Below the pieces are notes generated by a model that saw nothing but the letters and a program-made list of their open reading frames with translations, was not told where the DNA came from and searched no databases. A stretch of 64,000 nt of DNA from Paraburkholderia guartelaensis (GTDB taxonomy: Bacteria > Pseudomonadota > Gammaproteobacteria > Burkholderiales > Burkholderiaceae): contig NZ_SMOD01000015.1 of the NCBI RefSeq assembly GCF_004353905.1, forward strand, positions 146,740 to 210,739. The letters run 5' to 3'. How positions within the stretch are numbered: the first letter of the stretch is position 1; each line of letters starts with the position of its first letter. The position numbers and the translations under genes were made by a program. Of this stretch, positions 1 to 7,825 are shown one piece after another.

Positions 1-153
1 GGCGAGTCGTTCGCGCGCCACGTCGTGATCCAGTTCCCCGACATGCAAACGGCGCTCGACTGCTATCGCTCGCCGGAGTATCAGGCGGCCAAGGCGAAGC
101 GCGACGGGCATTGCGTTGCGCAGATCACGATCGTCGAGGGGCTGGAGGGCTGA
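1..153 (+). CDS. DUF1330 family protein, C-terminal fragment (5' end outside window)
   Basis: The reading frame is open from base 1 and stops with TGA at 151-153, giving the last 50 residues of a protein. The visible segment contains FPDMQTALDCYRSPEYQ followed by AAKAKRDG, the typical end of the small ferredoxin-like DUF1330 family (about 95 residues), whose function is unknown. It lies on the same strand as the hydrolase/reductase genes downstream, but a separate GntR gene with its own promoter follows, so it probably ends an operon that extends to the left of the window. Confidence 0.75.
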   Translation, partial: GESFARHVVIQFPDMQTALDCYRSPEYQAAKAKRDGHCVAQITIVEGLEG

Positions 154-226
154 CGAAGCCGTTGCGGCGGGTGCGAAAAGCGGGGGCAAAAGCGCAGGCA
201 GAAGGAAAGCTGGACGTCAGTTGCGT

Positions 227-244
227 CATAATATGGCATTCCAT
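227..244 (+). promoter_or_regulatory. -10-like box and GntR operator upstream of the first regulator
   Basis: A CATAAT -10-like hexamer (227-232) abuts the near-palindrome ATGGCATTCCAT (233-244), which lies 48 bp before the regulator's start codon. The same dodecamer recurs twice in front of the hydrolase operon, at 1103 and 1145. This suggests autorepression by the GntR protein encoded immediately downstream. Binding itself is inference. Confidence 0.6.
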
Positions 245-291
245 GTCCGTGCTCTTATGCGCGGTCTTTCGTCCATTTCCGACTGCCGCCT

Positions 292-978
292 ATGCAAGAC
301 CTCAAAATCGACCGCAATGCCAAGACCCTGCGTGAACTCACGCTCGACAAACTGCGCGGCGCGATAGTCCAGGGGTATTTCCGGCCGGGCACGCGCCTCG
401 TCGAACGCACGTTGTGCGACGAGCTTGGCGTGAGCCGCACGGTGGTGCGCGAGGTGCTTCGGCATCTCGAGACCGAAGGGCTGGTCGAGATCGTCGCGCG
501 GCAAGGGCCGATCGTGGCGCGGCTCGATCCCACGCAAGTGGGCGAGATCTACGAGTTGCGCGGGCTGCTCGAAGCCAACGCGGCCCGGGCCTGCGCCGAG
601 AACGCCACGCCCGAAGTCGTGCAGCAACTGCGCGCGATCCGCGCGATCATCGAGGACGCGTTCGAGAAGCGCGACCTGCCGCGCGTGGTGGAGCACACCG
701 AGCGCTTCTATGAAACGCTGTTCGAAGCTGCCAACAAGCAGGTGTCGCTCACGGTCGTCAAGACGCTCAACGCGCGCATCAACCGCTTGCGTGCCTTGAC
801 CATCGCGATGCCGGGGCGCGGCGGCGACTCCAACCGCGAAATGAACCTGCTGCTCGACGCGATCGAGCGGCGCGACGGCGAAGCGGCCTCCGCGGCATCG
901 TTCGCACATATCAAGCGCGTCTCCGAGCTGGCGCTCTCGGCGCTTGCCCAGCAGAACGAGGGTCTCAGCGACGCCTGA
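292..978 (+). CDS. GntR family transcriptional regulator, FadR/FCD subfamily
   Basis: This 228-residue protein has an N-terminal winged helix-turn-helix (about residues 12-75, with the recognition segment GVSRTVVREVLRHLE) and a C-terminal all-helical FCD ligand-binding domain (about 85-212). In many FCD proteins a His in an FH-x-x-L motif binds metal; here the equivalent position reads FYETL, so the site may be altered. It is a probable ligand-released repressor of the hydrolase/ABC operon downstream and of itself. A close paralogue with the same recognition helix lies at 7028-7747. A strong terminator separates it from the next gene. Its ligand cannot be told from the sequence. Confidence 0.93.
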   Translation: MQDLKIDRNAKTLRELTLDKLRGAIVQGYFRPGTRLVERTLCDELGVSRTVVREVLRHLETEGLVEIVARQGPIVARLDPTQVGEIYELRGLLEANAARACAENATPEVVQQLRAIRAIIEDAFEKRDLPRVVEHTERFYETLFEAANKQVSLTVVKTLNARINRLRALTIAMPGRGGDSNREMNLLLDAIERRDGEAASAASFAHIKRVSELALSALAQQNEGLSDA

Positions 979-1002
979 GGCTTTAGCTAACCCGCCAGCC
1001 TA

Positions 1003-1038
1003 AAAAGGCCGCCGGCACACGCCGGCGGCCTTTTCTTT
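1003..1038 (+). terminator. Rho-independent terminator after the first GntR gene
   Basis: A perfect 14-bp stem, AAAAGGCCGCCGGC (1003-1016) and its complement (1021-1034), closes over an ACAC loop and runs into a T-rich tail. The symmetrical A and T tracts mean it could work in both directions. Confidence 0.93.
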
Positions 1039-1102
1039 TGTCTGCGCAATTCAGACGGTCGATCGCGGCCTAAACCATGCCAGTGCGCCCGCGAGTGATC
1101 TC

Positions 1103-1159
1103 ATGGTATTCCATAATACGCAATAGTTTGTTGTGGGCCATAAGATGGCATACCATAAT
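1103..1159 (+). promoter_or_regulatory. Promoter with two GntR operators for the hydrolase/flavin reductase/ABC operon
   Basis: Two palindromes, ATGGTATTCCAT (1103-1114) and ATGGCATACCAT (1145-1156), lie exactly 42 bp apart start to start, about four helical turns. A TTGTGG -35-like box (1131-1136) and a CATAAT -10-like box (1154-1159) are separated by 17 bp. The second palindrome fills the end of the spacer and overlaps the -10, as expected for a repressor that blocks RNA polymerase. The first palindrome lies just upstream, on the same helical face. Confidence 0.7.
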
Positions 1160-1224
1160 CTCATCGAACGTGAACTCCGGCGGTTTTCCGTATCGCTCGA
1201 GTCGCCGGATGGAGCCTGAATTCC

Positions 1225-2115
1225 ATGAAGCCTGCTTTCGCCTCCGAACATGCCGTCTCGCGCGCTCAGCGCGGTCGAACGGCGGGTACGTGCTACAGCG
1301 TGTACGCGCCGCAATCGAGCGCCGCGTGCGAAACCGTGGTGCTGATCCATGGCGTGGGCATGAACCAGAGCGTGTGGGCGCCGCAGATCGATGCGTTGTC
1401 CGAATCGTTTCGCGTGGTCGCCTACGACATGCTGGGCCACGGCGAGAGCGCGCTGCCGAGCGCACAACCCACGCTCGACGAATACGCCGCGCAGCTCGAG
1501 TCGCTGCTCGACGCCATCGAGGTCGAGCGCGCACACGTGGTGGGGCACTCGATGGGCGCGCTCGTCGCGCTCGAATTCGCGCTGCTCAATGCGCCGCGCA
1601 CGTTGAGCGTCGTTGCGCTGAACGCGGTGTACGACCGCACGCCGGCGCAGCGCGAAGCGGTGATGACGCGCGCGGCGAGTCTCGGCGAAGCGCCGGCCGC
1701 AAGCGGCGTGGACGCGACGCTCTCGCGCTGGTTCGGCGACCCGATTCCGGGGCATCTGACCCAGGCGGCGCAGGCGGTGCGTGCGCTGCTGCTTGCCGTC
1801 GATCCCGTGGGCTACGCGCGCACCTACCGTCTTTTCGCGTCATCCGACGATGCGCACGTGGGGCGTCTCGCGAGTCTCGCGGTGCCGGCGCTCTTTCTCA
1901 CCGGCGAGTGCGATCCGAATTCGAGCGGGCAGATGTCGCACGCGATGGCGGCCGTCGCGCCACGCGCCCGCGCGGAAGTGATCGCGAACGCGCGCCACAT
2001 GATGAACGTCACCGACCCGGAACGCGTCAACGCAAGCCTGCTCGCGTTCCTCGCCGAAGCATCGGCAACGCATACAGCAAATACCGCAGCAAACACAGGA
2101 GAACGCCATGGCTGA
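1225..2115 (+). CDS. Alpha/beta-fold hydrolase
   Basis: This 296-residue cytoplasmic hydrolase has the oxyanion motif HGVG, the nucleophile elbow GHSMG (Ser109), an acid residue in GECDP (Asp230) and a catalytic His in ARHMM (His258), so the Ser-Asp-His triad is complete. It is the first gene of a putative operon under the twin-operator promoter and overlaps the flavin reductase start by 8 bases. In such clusters hydrolases often open an ester, lactone or ring-cleavage product made by a flavin monooxygenase. The substrate is unknown. Confidence 0.9.
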   Translation: MKPAFASEHAVSRAQRGRTAGTCYSVYAPQSSAACETVVLIHGVGMNQSVWAPQIDALSESFRVVAYDMLGHGESALPSAQPTLDEYAAQLESLLDAIEVERAHVVGHSMGALVALEFALLNAPRTLSVVALNAVYDRTPAQREAVMTRAASLGEAPAASGVDATLSRWFGDPIPGHLTQAAQAVRALLLAVDPVGYARTYRLFASSDDAHVGRLASLAVPALFLTGECDPNSSGQMSHAMAAVAPRARAEVIANARHMMNVTDPERVNASLLAFLAEASATHTANTAANTGERHG

Positions 2116-3076
2116 GCTGATGACTGCCCAACCCGCGCAACCGGCTTTCGATATCGCCGAATTTCGCCGCGCGCTGGGCGCGTTCGTGACGGGCGTGACC
2201 GTCGTCACGACGATCCAGCCCGACGGCTCGCCGCGCGGCTTCACGGCCAACTCGTTCACCTCGGTGTCGCTCGACCCGCCGCTCATTCTGGTGTGCATCG
2301 CGAAGACGGCGTCGAGCTATGCGGTGTTCTCGCAAACGCGTCGCTTCGCCGTGAGCGTGCTCGCCGAAGACCAGCAGCAGGTGTCGGGCGTGTTCGCCTC
2401 GAAGGCCGCCGACAAGTTCACGCAAGTGCCCTGGAGCACGCGCAAAACGGGCGCGCCCGTGATGGACGGCGCGGCGGCGAGCTTCGACTGCACGACGCAT
2501 GAAGTCGTGGACGCTGGCGACCACATCATCCTGATCGGCCGCGTGGTGGACTTCGTGCAAACGAGTTCGACGCCGCTTGGCTACTGCCGCGGCGCATACG
2601 TGAACTTCAGCCTCTCGCAGGACGCGCTGGCCGCAGCCGGTGTGCGCGCGAAAGTGGGCGCGATTCTCGAGCACCGCGACGGCCTCGTGCTGATCGACAC
2701 GCCCGATGGCGTCACGTTGCCGACGGGCGTCAAGCTCGAACCGGCAAGCGATGCGGCGAGCCTGCGCGGCGTGCTCGCGAAGCTCGGCCTGCGCGCGCAT
2801 CTCGACTTTCTCTTCGCCGTGTTCGAAGACGGCAGCGGCAAAGGGCCGGGCGAGCACATCTATTACCGCGGCCGCGTGATTCACAACGGATCGCCCTGGC
2901 TCGACAGCAGCATCCGCATCGTGCCGCTCTCGCAGATCCCCTGGGACGAAGTGAGCGACGACGCCGTGCGCTCGATGCTCGAACGCTACGTGCGCGAACG
3001 CAAGCAGGACGCCTTCGGCATTTACGTGGGCGACAGCGAAGCCGGCACCGTGCAGCCGCTCGCCCTCGCGCATTGA
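2108..3076 (+). CDS. Flavin reductase domain protein with a degenerate Nudix-like C-terminal half
   Basis: The 322-residue protein starts after a strong AGGAG site inside the end of the hydrolase gene. Residues of about 15-170 form the split-barrel flavin reductase (HpaC-like) domain, with GVTVVTT, GFTANSFTSVSLDPPL and the typical FAVSVLAEDQQ strand. This domain makes FMNH2 from NAD(P)H for a partner monooxygenase. About 150 further residues (GAILEHRDGLVLIDTP ... LRGVLAKLGL ... GEHIYYRGRV) look like a Nudix fold, but the box lacks the catalytic REUxEE glutamates. The oxygenase partner is not adjacent; it may lie left of the window or be one of the FMN-dependent enzymes at 24-28 kb. Confidence 0.9.
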   Translation: MAELMTAQPAQPAFDIAEFRRALGAFVTGVTVVTTIQPDGSPRGFTANSFTSVSLDPPLILVCIAKTASSYAVFSQTRRFAVSVLAEDQQQVSGVFASKAADKFTQVPWSTRKTGAPVMDGAAASFDCTTHEVVDAGDHIILIGRVVDFVQTSSTPLGYCRGAYVNFSLSQDALAAAGVRAKVGAILEHRDGLVLIDTPDGVTLPTGVKLEPASDAASLRGVLAKLGLRAHLDFLFAVFEDGSGKGPGEHIYYRGRVIHNGSPWLDSSIRIVPLSQIPWDEVSDDAVRSMLERYVRERKQDAFGIYVGDSEAGTVQPLALAH

Positions 3077-3170
3077 TAGCACGTCACAGAACACAACCAT
3101 GAAGAAGCCGGCGCGTTTTCCCGCAGCCGGCCTGACGAAGCGACAACCAACCGTTTCACCGGAGACAGCC

Positions 3171-4202
3171 ATGAGCAGCAGAAGCACCTCGTTTATCGCG
3201 CCGATGTTCGTTGCGTGCGCAGCGACACTCGCAGCAGCACCCGCACTGGCCGCGGACCCCATCGTCTTCACGAGCTGGGGCGGCACCACGCAATCGTCGC
3301 AACAGAAGGATTGGGCGCAGCCGTTCACGCAGGCGAGCGGCATCACTGTCCTGATGGACGGCCCGACCGACTACGGCAAGCTCAAGCCGATGGTCGACAG
3401 CGGCAACGTGAGCTGGGACGTCGTGGACGTGGAGGGCGACTTCGCCTATGCCGCACAAAAGGCCGGCCTGATCGAGCCGATCGACTATTCGGTGGTGAAG
3501 AAGGACGATCTGGACCCGCGCTTCGCGTCGCAGGCCGCGGTGGGCAGCTTCTATTACTCGTTCGTGCTCGGCTACAACAAGGCGAAATACACGGGCGCGC
3601 AGCCGCAAACCTGGGCTGACCTGTTCGACACCAAGCGCTTCCCCGGCAAGCGCACGTTCTACAAGTGGTCGGCGCCGGGCGTGCTCGAAATCGCGCTGCT
3701 CGCCGACGGCGTGCCGCCCAACAAGCTCTATCCGCTCGACCTCGACCGCGCGTTCAAGAAGCTCGACACGATCAAGAGCGACATCGTGTGGTGGAGCGGC
3801 GGCGCGCAGTCGCAACAACTGCTCGCGTCAGGCGAGGCGCCGATCGGCATGTTCTGGAACGGCCGCCTGCACGCGCTCGCGCAAACCGGCGTGCCCGTCG
3901 GCATTTCGTGGAACCAGAACCTCACCGCCGCCGACATGCTCGTGATCCCGAAGGGCGCGAAGCACCGCGACGCGGCGATGAAGTATCTCGCCGCAGCGAC
4001 GAGCCCGCAGGCCCAGGCCAAATTCGCGGCCGATACGGGTTACGCGCCGATCAACGTGAAGTCGGCCGCGCTGATGTCGCCGGCCATGGCGAAGACGCTG
4101 CCCGATCAATACAAGGCATCGCAGATCAATCTCGACATGAAGTACTGGGCCGAGAACCGCGATGCGATTGCGAAACGCTGGTACGCGTGGCAATCGAAGT
4201 AA
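3171..4202 (+). CDS. Spermidine/putrescine-type ABC transporter substrate-binding protein (PotD/PotF-like)
   Basis: The start at 3171 follows a GGAGA site and begins a clean Sec signal peptide with cleavage expected after ALA (residue 27). The mature protein is a periplasmic binding protein: IVFTSWGGTTQ at its start and the central DVVDVEG and WADLFDTKRFPGKRTFYKWSAP segments are typical of the PotD/extracellular solute-binding family 1/8 group. It is followed by two permeases and an ATPase, so the importer is complete. The substrate may be a polyamine, an amino-acid-like compound or a catabolic precursor. Confidence 0.92.
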   Translation: MSSRSTSFIAPMFVACAATLAAAPALAADPIVFTSWGGTTQSSQQKDWAQPFTQASGITVLMDGPTDYGKLKPMVDSGNVSWDVVDVEGDFAYAAQKAGLIEPIDYSVVKKDDLDPRFASQAAVGSFYYSFVLGYNKAKYTGAQPQTWADLFDTKRFPGKRTFYKWSAPGVLEIALLADGVPPNKLYPLDLDRAFKKLDTIKSDIVWWSGGAQSQQLLASGEAPIGMFWNGRLHALAQTGVPVGISWNQNLTAADMLVIPKGAKHRDAAMKYLAAATSPQAQAKFAADTGYAPINVKSAALMSPAMAKTLPDQYKASQINLDMKYWAENRDAIAKRWYAWQSK

Positions 4203-4242
4203 GCGAGTCCCGACGTCGCGAACCGGTTCAAAAGGAAACATC

Positions 4243-5127
4243 ATGCCTAACGTATTGAGTACCGTCGCGCACCCGGCCGCGGCGGCCACGCGCAAACGGC
4301 GCGACTGGCGCAGCATGCGGCTGCTGGCGCCCGCCATGCTGCTGCTCGTGATCTTCTTCCTGCTGCCGGTGCTCTCGCTGCTGCTGCGCAGCGTGCTGGA
4401 GCCGACGCCGGGCCTGCATAACTACCAGCAACTGCTCGGCTCGACCACGTATTTGCGCGTGTTCGGCAATACGTTTCTCGTGGCGACGGTCGTGACGCTC
4501 GTCACGCTGCTCGTGGGCTTTCCGATGGCGTGGCTGCTCGCCATCGCGCCGCGCAAGGTCAGCGCCGTGTTCTTCGCGATCCTGCTGTTGTCGATGTGGA
4601 CCAACCTGCTCGCACGGACCTTCGCGTGGATGGTGTTGCTGCAGGAAACGGGACCGATCAACCGCATGCTGATGGCGATTGGCGTGATCCATGAGCCGCT
4701 CTCGCTCGTCAACAACTTGACGGGCGTGACGATCGGCATGACGTACATCATGCTGCCGTTTCTCGTGATGCCGCTGCACGCCACGCTGCGCAGCATCGAC
4801 CCGTCGACGCTGCGCGCCGCCGCCGTGTGCGGTGCGAGCCGCTGGCAGGCGTTCTGGCGCATTCTCGTGCCGCTCGCCATGCCGGGCGTCGCCTCGGGCG
4901 CGCTCATGGTGTTCGTGATGGCGCTGGGCTACTTCGTCACGCCCGCGCTCTTGGGCGGCCCGTCGTACATGATGCTCGCGGAACTCATTGCGCAGCTCGT
5001 GCAGGAACTCTTGAACTGGGGCCTCGCCGGCGCCGCCGCATTCGTGCTGCTCGCCGTGACGCTCTCGCTCTATGCGCTGCAACTGCGCTTCACGCGTCAT
5101 GCACGCGCAAGTCTCGGAGGGCGCTGA
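4243..5127 (+). CDS. ABC transporter permease, PotB-like
   Basis: This 294-residue inner-membrane protein has about six transmembrane segments; the first, LLAPAMLLLVIFFLLPVLSL, starts near residue 23. It carries the EAA-type coupling loop (LRAAAVCGASRWQAFWRILVPLAMPG) that docks to the ATPase. The start at 4243 follows AAAGGAAAC. It ends one base before the ATG of the second permease, indicating translational coupling. Confidence 0.92.
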   Translation: MPNVLSTVAHPAAAATRKRRDWRSMRLLAPAMLLLVIFFLLPVLSLLLRSVLEPTPGLHNYQQLLGSTTYLRVFGNTFLVATVVTLVTLLVGFPMAWLLAIAPRKVSAVFFAILLLSMWTNLLARTFAWMVLLQETGPINRMLMAIGVIHEPLSLVNNLTGVTIGMTYIMLPFLVMPLHATLRSIDPSTLRAAAVCGASRWQAFWRILVPLAMPGVASGALMVFVMALGYFVTPALLGGPSYMMLAELIAQLVQELLNWGLAGAAAFVLLAVTLSLYALQLRFTRHARASLGGR

Positions 5128-5128
5128 C

Positions 5129-5923
5129 ATGTTGCTCGATTTCGATCGCCTGGGCGCGCTGCGCTGGATGTTGCTGGCCGTGGGCGGGGCCGTCGCGCTC
5201 TTTCTCCTGCTGCCGATCGTCTTTATCGTCGCGCTCTCGTTCGGCGACTCGCAGTGGCTCATCTTTCCTGCGCCGGGCTGGACGCTAGAGTGGTATCGCC
5301 AACTCTTCACCGATGCGGGCTGGATCGACTCGCTGCTCACAAGCGCGAAGCTCGCCGTGATCGTCACGGTGCTCTCCGTTGCCATCGGCTTTCTCGCTTC
5401 GCTTGCGCTCGTACGCGGCAAGTTTCGCGGGCGCGGTGCGGTCCAGGCCTTCTTCATCACGCCGATGGTGCTGCCGGTCGTGGTGCTCGCCGTCGCACTC
5501 TACGCGTTCTTCCTGCGCATCGGCATGAACGGGACGATGACGGGCTTCGTGATCGGCCACCTGATCATCGCCTTGCCGTTTTCGATCATCTCGATCAGCA
5601 ATTCGCTCGCGAGCTTCGACACGTCGCTGGAAGACGCCGCGCTCATTTGCGGCGCCTCGCCGCTGATGGTGAAGCTGAAGGTCACGCTGCCGGCCATCCG
5701 GCTCGGGCTCTACGCCGCGGCGATCTTTTCGTTCCTCGCTTCGTGGGACGAGGTGGTCGTATCCATCTTCATGTCGAGCCCGACGCTGCAGACGCTGCCC
5801 GTGCGGATCTGGTCCACGCTGCGCCAGGACCTCACGCCTGTCGTTGCCGCGGCGTCTTCGCTGCTCGTCGCGTTGACAACGTTATTGATGCTGGCGGGCG
5901 CTTTCGTGCGCCGCGGCCGCTAA
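5129..5923 (+). CDS. ABC transporter permease, PotC-like
   Basis: This 264-residue permease has a first membrane span in WMLLAVGGAVALFLLLPIVF and a coupling loop, LEDAALICGASPLMVKLKVTLP, that matches the PotC/PotI group. Its ATG (5129) lies one base after the TGA of the preceding permease. It pairs with that permease to form the membrane channel, and the ATPase gene follows 16 bases later. Confidence 0.92.
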   Translation: MLLDFDRLGALRWMLLAVGGAVALFLLLPIVFIVALSFGDSQWLIFPAPGWTLEWYRQLFTDAGWIDSLLTSAKLAVIVTVLSVAIGFLASLALVRGKFRGRGAVQAFFITPMVLPVVVLAVALYAFFLRIGMNGTMTGFVIGHLIIALPFSIISISNSLASFDTSLEDAALICGASPLMVKLKVTLPAIRLGLYAAAIFSFLASWDEVVVSIFMSSPTLQTLPVRIWSTLRQDLTPVVAAASSLLVALTTLLMLAGAFVRRGR

Positions 5924-5939
5924 TCGAGGTAAACAAGCC

Positions 5940-7028
5940 ATGACTGCTTTCCTGCAAATCCAGCGCCTGCGCAAGACCTACGACGACGTCGTCGCCATCG
6001 ACCAGGTGTCGCTCGATGTGCGCAAGGGCGAATTCATGACGTTCCTCGGACCGTCGGGGTCGGGCAAGAGCACGACGCTCTATATCGTCGCGGGCTTCCA
6101 GGAGCCGACGGAAGGGCGCGTGCTGCTCGACGGCAAGCCGCTGCTGGCGGTGGCGCCCAACAAGCGCAACATCGGCATGGTGTTTCAGCGCTATACGCTC
6201 TTTCCGCATCTCACGGTGGGTGAGAACGTGGCGTTTCCGCTGCGCGTGCGCCGCCGCCCCGAAGCCGAAGTCAAGGCGAAAGTGGAAAAGATGCTCAAGC
6301 TCGTGCATCTGTCCGAGTGCCGCGACCGCATGCCTGCACAGCTCTCGGGTGGCCAACAGCAGCGCGTGGCGATTGCGCGCGCGCTGGCCTACGATCCGCC
6401 CGTGCTGCTGATGGACGAACCGCTCTCGGCGCTCGACAAGAAGCTGCGCGAGGAAATCCAGCTCGAATTGCGCCGCATTCACCAGGAGACGGGCGTGACG
6501 ATTCTCTACGTCACTCACGACCAGGAAGAAGCGCTGCGTCTTTCCGACCGCATCGCGGTGTTCAACAAAGGCCGCATCGAGCAGGTCGGCACGGGCGAGG
6601 AGCTTTACGCGAACCCGGCTTCGCGCTTTGTCGCGAGCTTCATCGGCAATTCGAATTTCCTGCCCGTGAAGGTGACGAAGAGCAGCGAAGGCCGCATGAA
6701 CGGCGTGTTCCCGAATGGCCTTGAAATCGCCTCGGACGCGTTCAATCCGTCACTCTCCGCCGGCGACGACGGCACGCTGATGATCCGCCCGGAGCAGATG
6801 CGCCTCAGCTCGCTGCAAGGTGCAAACGGCACAACAGGCTTGCCCGTGACCGTGCGCGACGTCACCTATCTCGGCGACGCCATGCACTACGCGGTAGCCA
6901 CGCCCTGGCAGCAGGAGATTTCGATCCGGATGCCGGCGGCGCATCGTCACGACGGCGGCATCATGATCGGCACGCAGGCGCTCGTCGACTGGGACGCGCG
7001 CGACGTGCGCCTGTTCGCGCAAGCGTGA
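5940..7028 (+). CDS. ABC transporter ATP-binding protein, PotA-like
   Basis: The 362-residue ATPase shows Walker A GPSGSGKST (about residue 38), Q-loop VFQRYTLFPH, signature LSGGQQQRVAIARAL, Walker B LLMDEP and switch THDQEEAL. A C-terminal TOBE region of about 110 residues, the usual substrate-responsive extension of PotA/MalK-type ATPases, follows. It drives the importer encoded by the three genes before it. Its TGA overlaps the ATG of the second GntR gene by one base. Confidence 0.95.
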   Translation: MTAFLQIQRLRKTYDDVVAIDQVSLDVRKGEFMTFLGPSGSGKSTTLYIVAGFQEPTEGRVLLDGKPLLAVAPNKRNIGMVFQRYTLFPHLTVGENVAFPLRVRRRPEAEVKAKVEKMLKLVHLSECRDRMPAQLSGGQQQRVAIARALAYDPPVLLMDEPLSALDKKLREEIQLELRRIHQETGVTILYVTHDQEEALRLSDRIAVFNKGRIEQVGTGEELYANPASRFVASFIGNSNFLPVKVTKSSEGRMNGVFPNGLEIASDAFNPSLSAGDDGTLMIRPEQMRLSSLQGANGTTGLPVTVRDVTYLGDAMHYAVATPWQQEISIRMPAAHRHDGGIMIGTQALVDWDARDVRLFAQA

Positions 7029-7747
7029 TGGCGGCTGTCATGAGTGACGCACTGCCATCGCTGCGGGTCGAACGTCCCACGGCCACGTTACGGGAACTCG
7101 CGCTCGAAAAAATGCGCACGGCCATACTGGAAGCGCATTTTCATCCAGGCGAGCGGCTGGTCGAGCGCTCGCTCTGCGAGATTCTCGGCGTGAGCCGCAC
7201 CGTGGTGCGGGAGGTGTTGCGGCATCTGGAAACGGAGGGTCTGGTCGACTCGATTCCGAACCAGGGGCCGATTGTCGCCGTGCTCGACTTCGAGACGGCG
7301 GCGGAGATCTACGAGATACGCGCGCTGCTCGAAGGCGAAGCCGCCATGGCGTGCGCGCAGCATGCGGACGAGCGCACCGTCGCGGATCTCGCGGGCTTCA
7401 TCGACCGGATTCAGGCGGCCTTCGAAGCGCAGGACCATCAGGCCGTGAGGGCGCTCACCACGGCTTTCTACGAGCGCATGTTCATTGCCGGGCAAAAGCG
7501 CGTGGCGTGGGAAATCGTGCAGTCGTTGACGGCGCGCATCAACCGCTTGCGAGCCCTGACGATCGCCTCCGACGACCGCGGCCGCCAGGCCGTCGATGAA
7601 ATGCACCGCATCCTGGACGCCATTCAAGCCGGAAACGCGGCCAGTGCACGTGAGGCCGCGATCGCGCACGTGGACAGAGTGGCCGAGATTGCGCGCAAGC
7701 TGCTGGCGGAGGGGCACGAGCACGCGTCGTGGCGTCAGGCGGGATAA
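7028..7747 (+). CDS. GntR family transcriptional regulator, FCD subfamily (paralogue of the gene at 292)
   Basis: This protein of about 239 residues has the winged helix-turn-helix near residues 17-80 and an FCD domain behind it. The 20 residues from GVSRTVV to EGLV are identical to those of the first GntR protein, so both probably read the same ATGGYATWCCAT operator. The gene is translationally coupled to the ATPase (TGATG); a GTG at 7025 and an ATG at 7040 are alternative starts. Like its paralogue it has FY where metal-binding FCD members have FH. Sitting last in the transport operon, it would give negative feedback or sense a second ligand. Confidence 0.9.
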   Translation: MAAVMSDALPSLRVERPTATLRELALEKMRTAILEAHFHPGERLVERSLCEILGVSRTVVREVLRHLETEGLVDSIPNQGPIVAVLDFETAAEIYEIRALLEGEAAMACAQHADERTVADLAGFIDRIQAAFEAQDHQAVRALTTAFYERMFIAGQKRVAWEIVQSLTARINRLRALTIASDDRGRQAVDEMHRILDAIQAGNAASAREAAIAHVDRVAEIARKLLAEGHEHASWRQAG

Positions 7748-7825
7748 CGCAGCCTGGCTCTACTGATTATTGGTGCGCTCTGCCTGAGTGCGCCATCAAC
7801 TTTTTATGCATCGAAGGAAAGTCAC

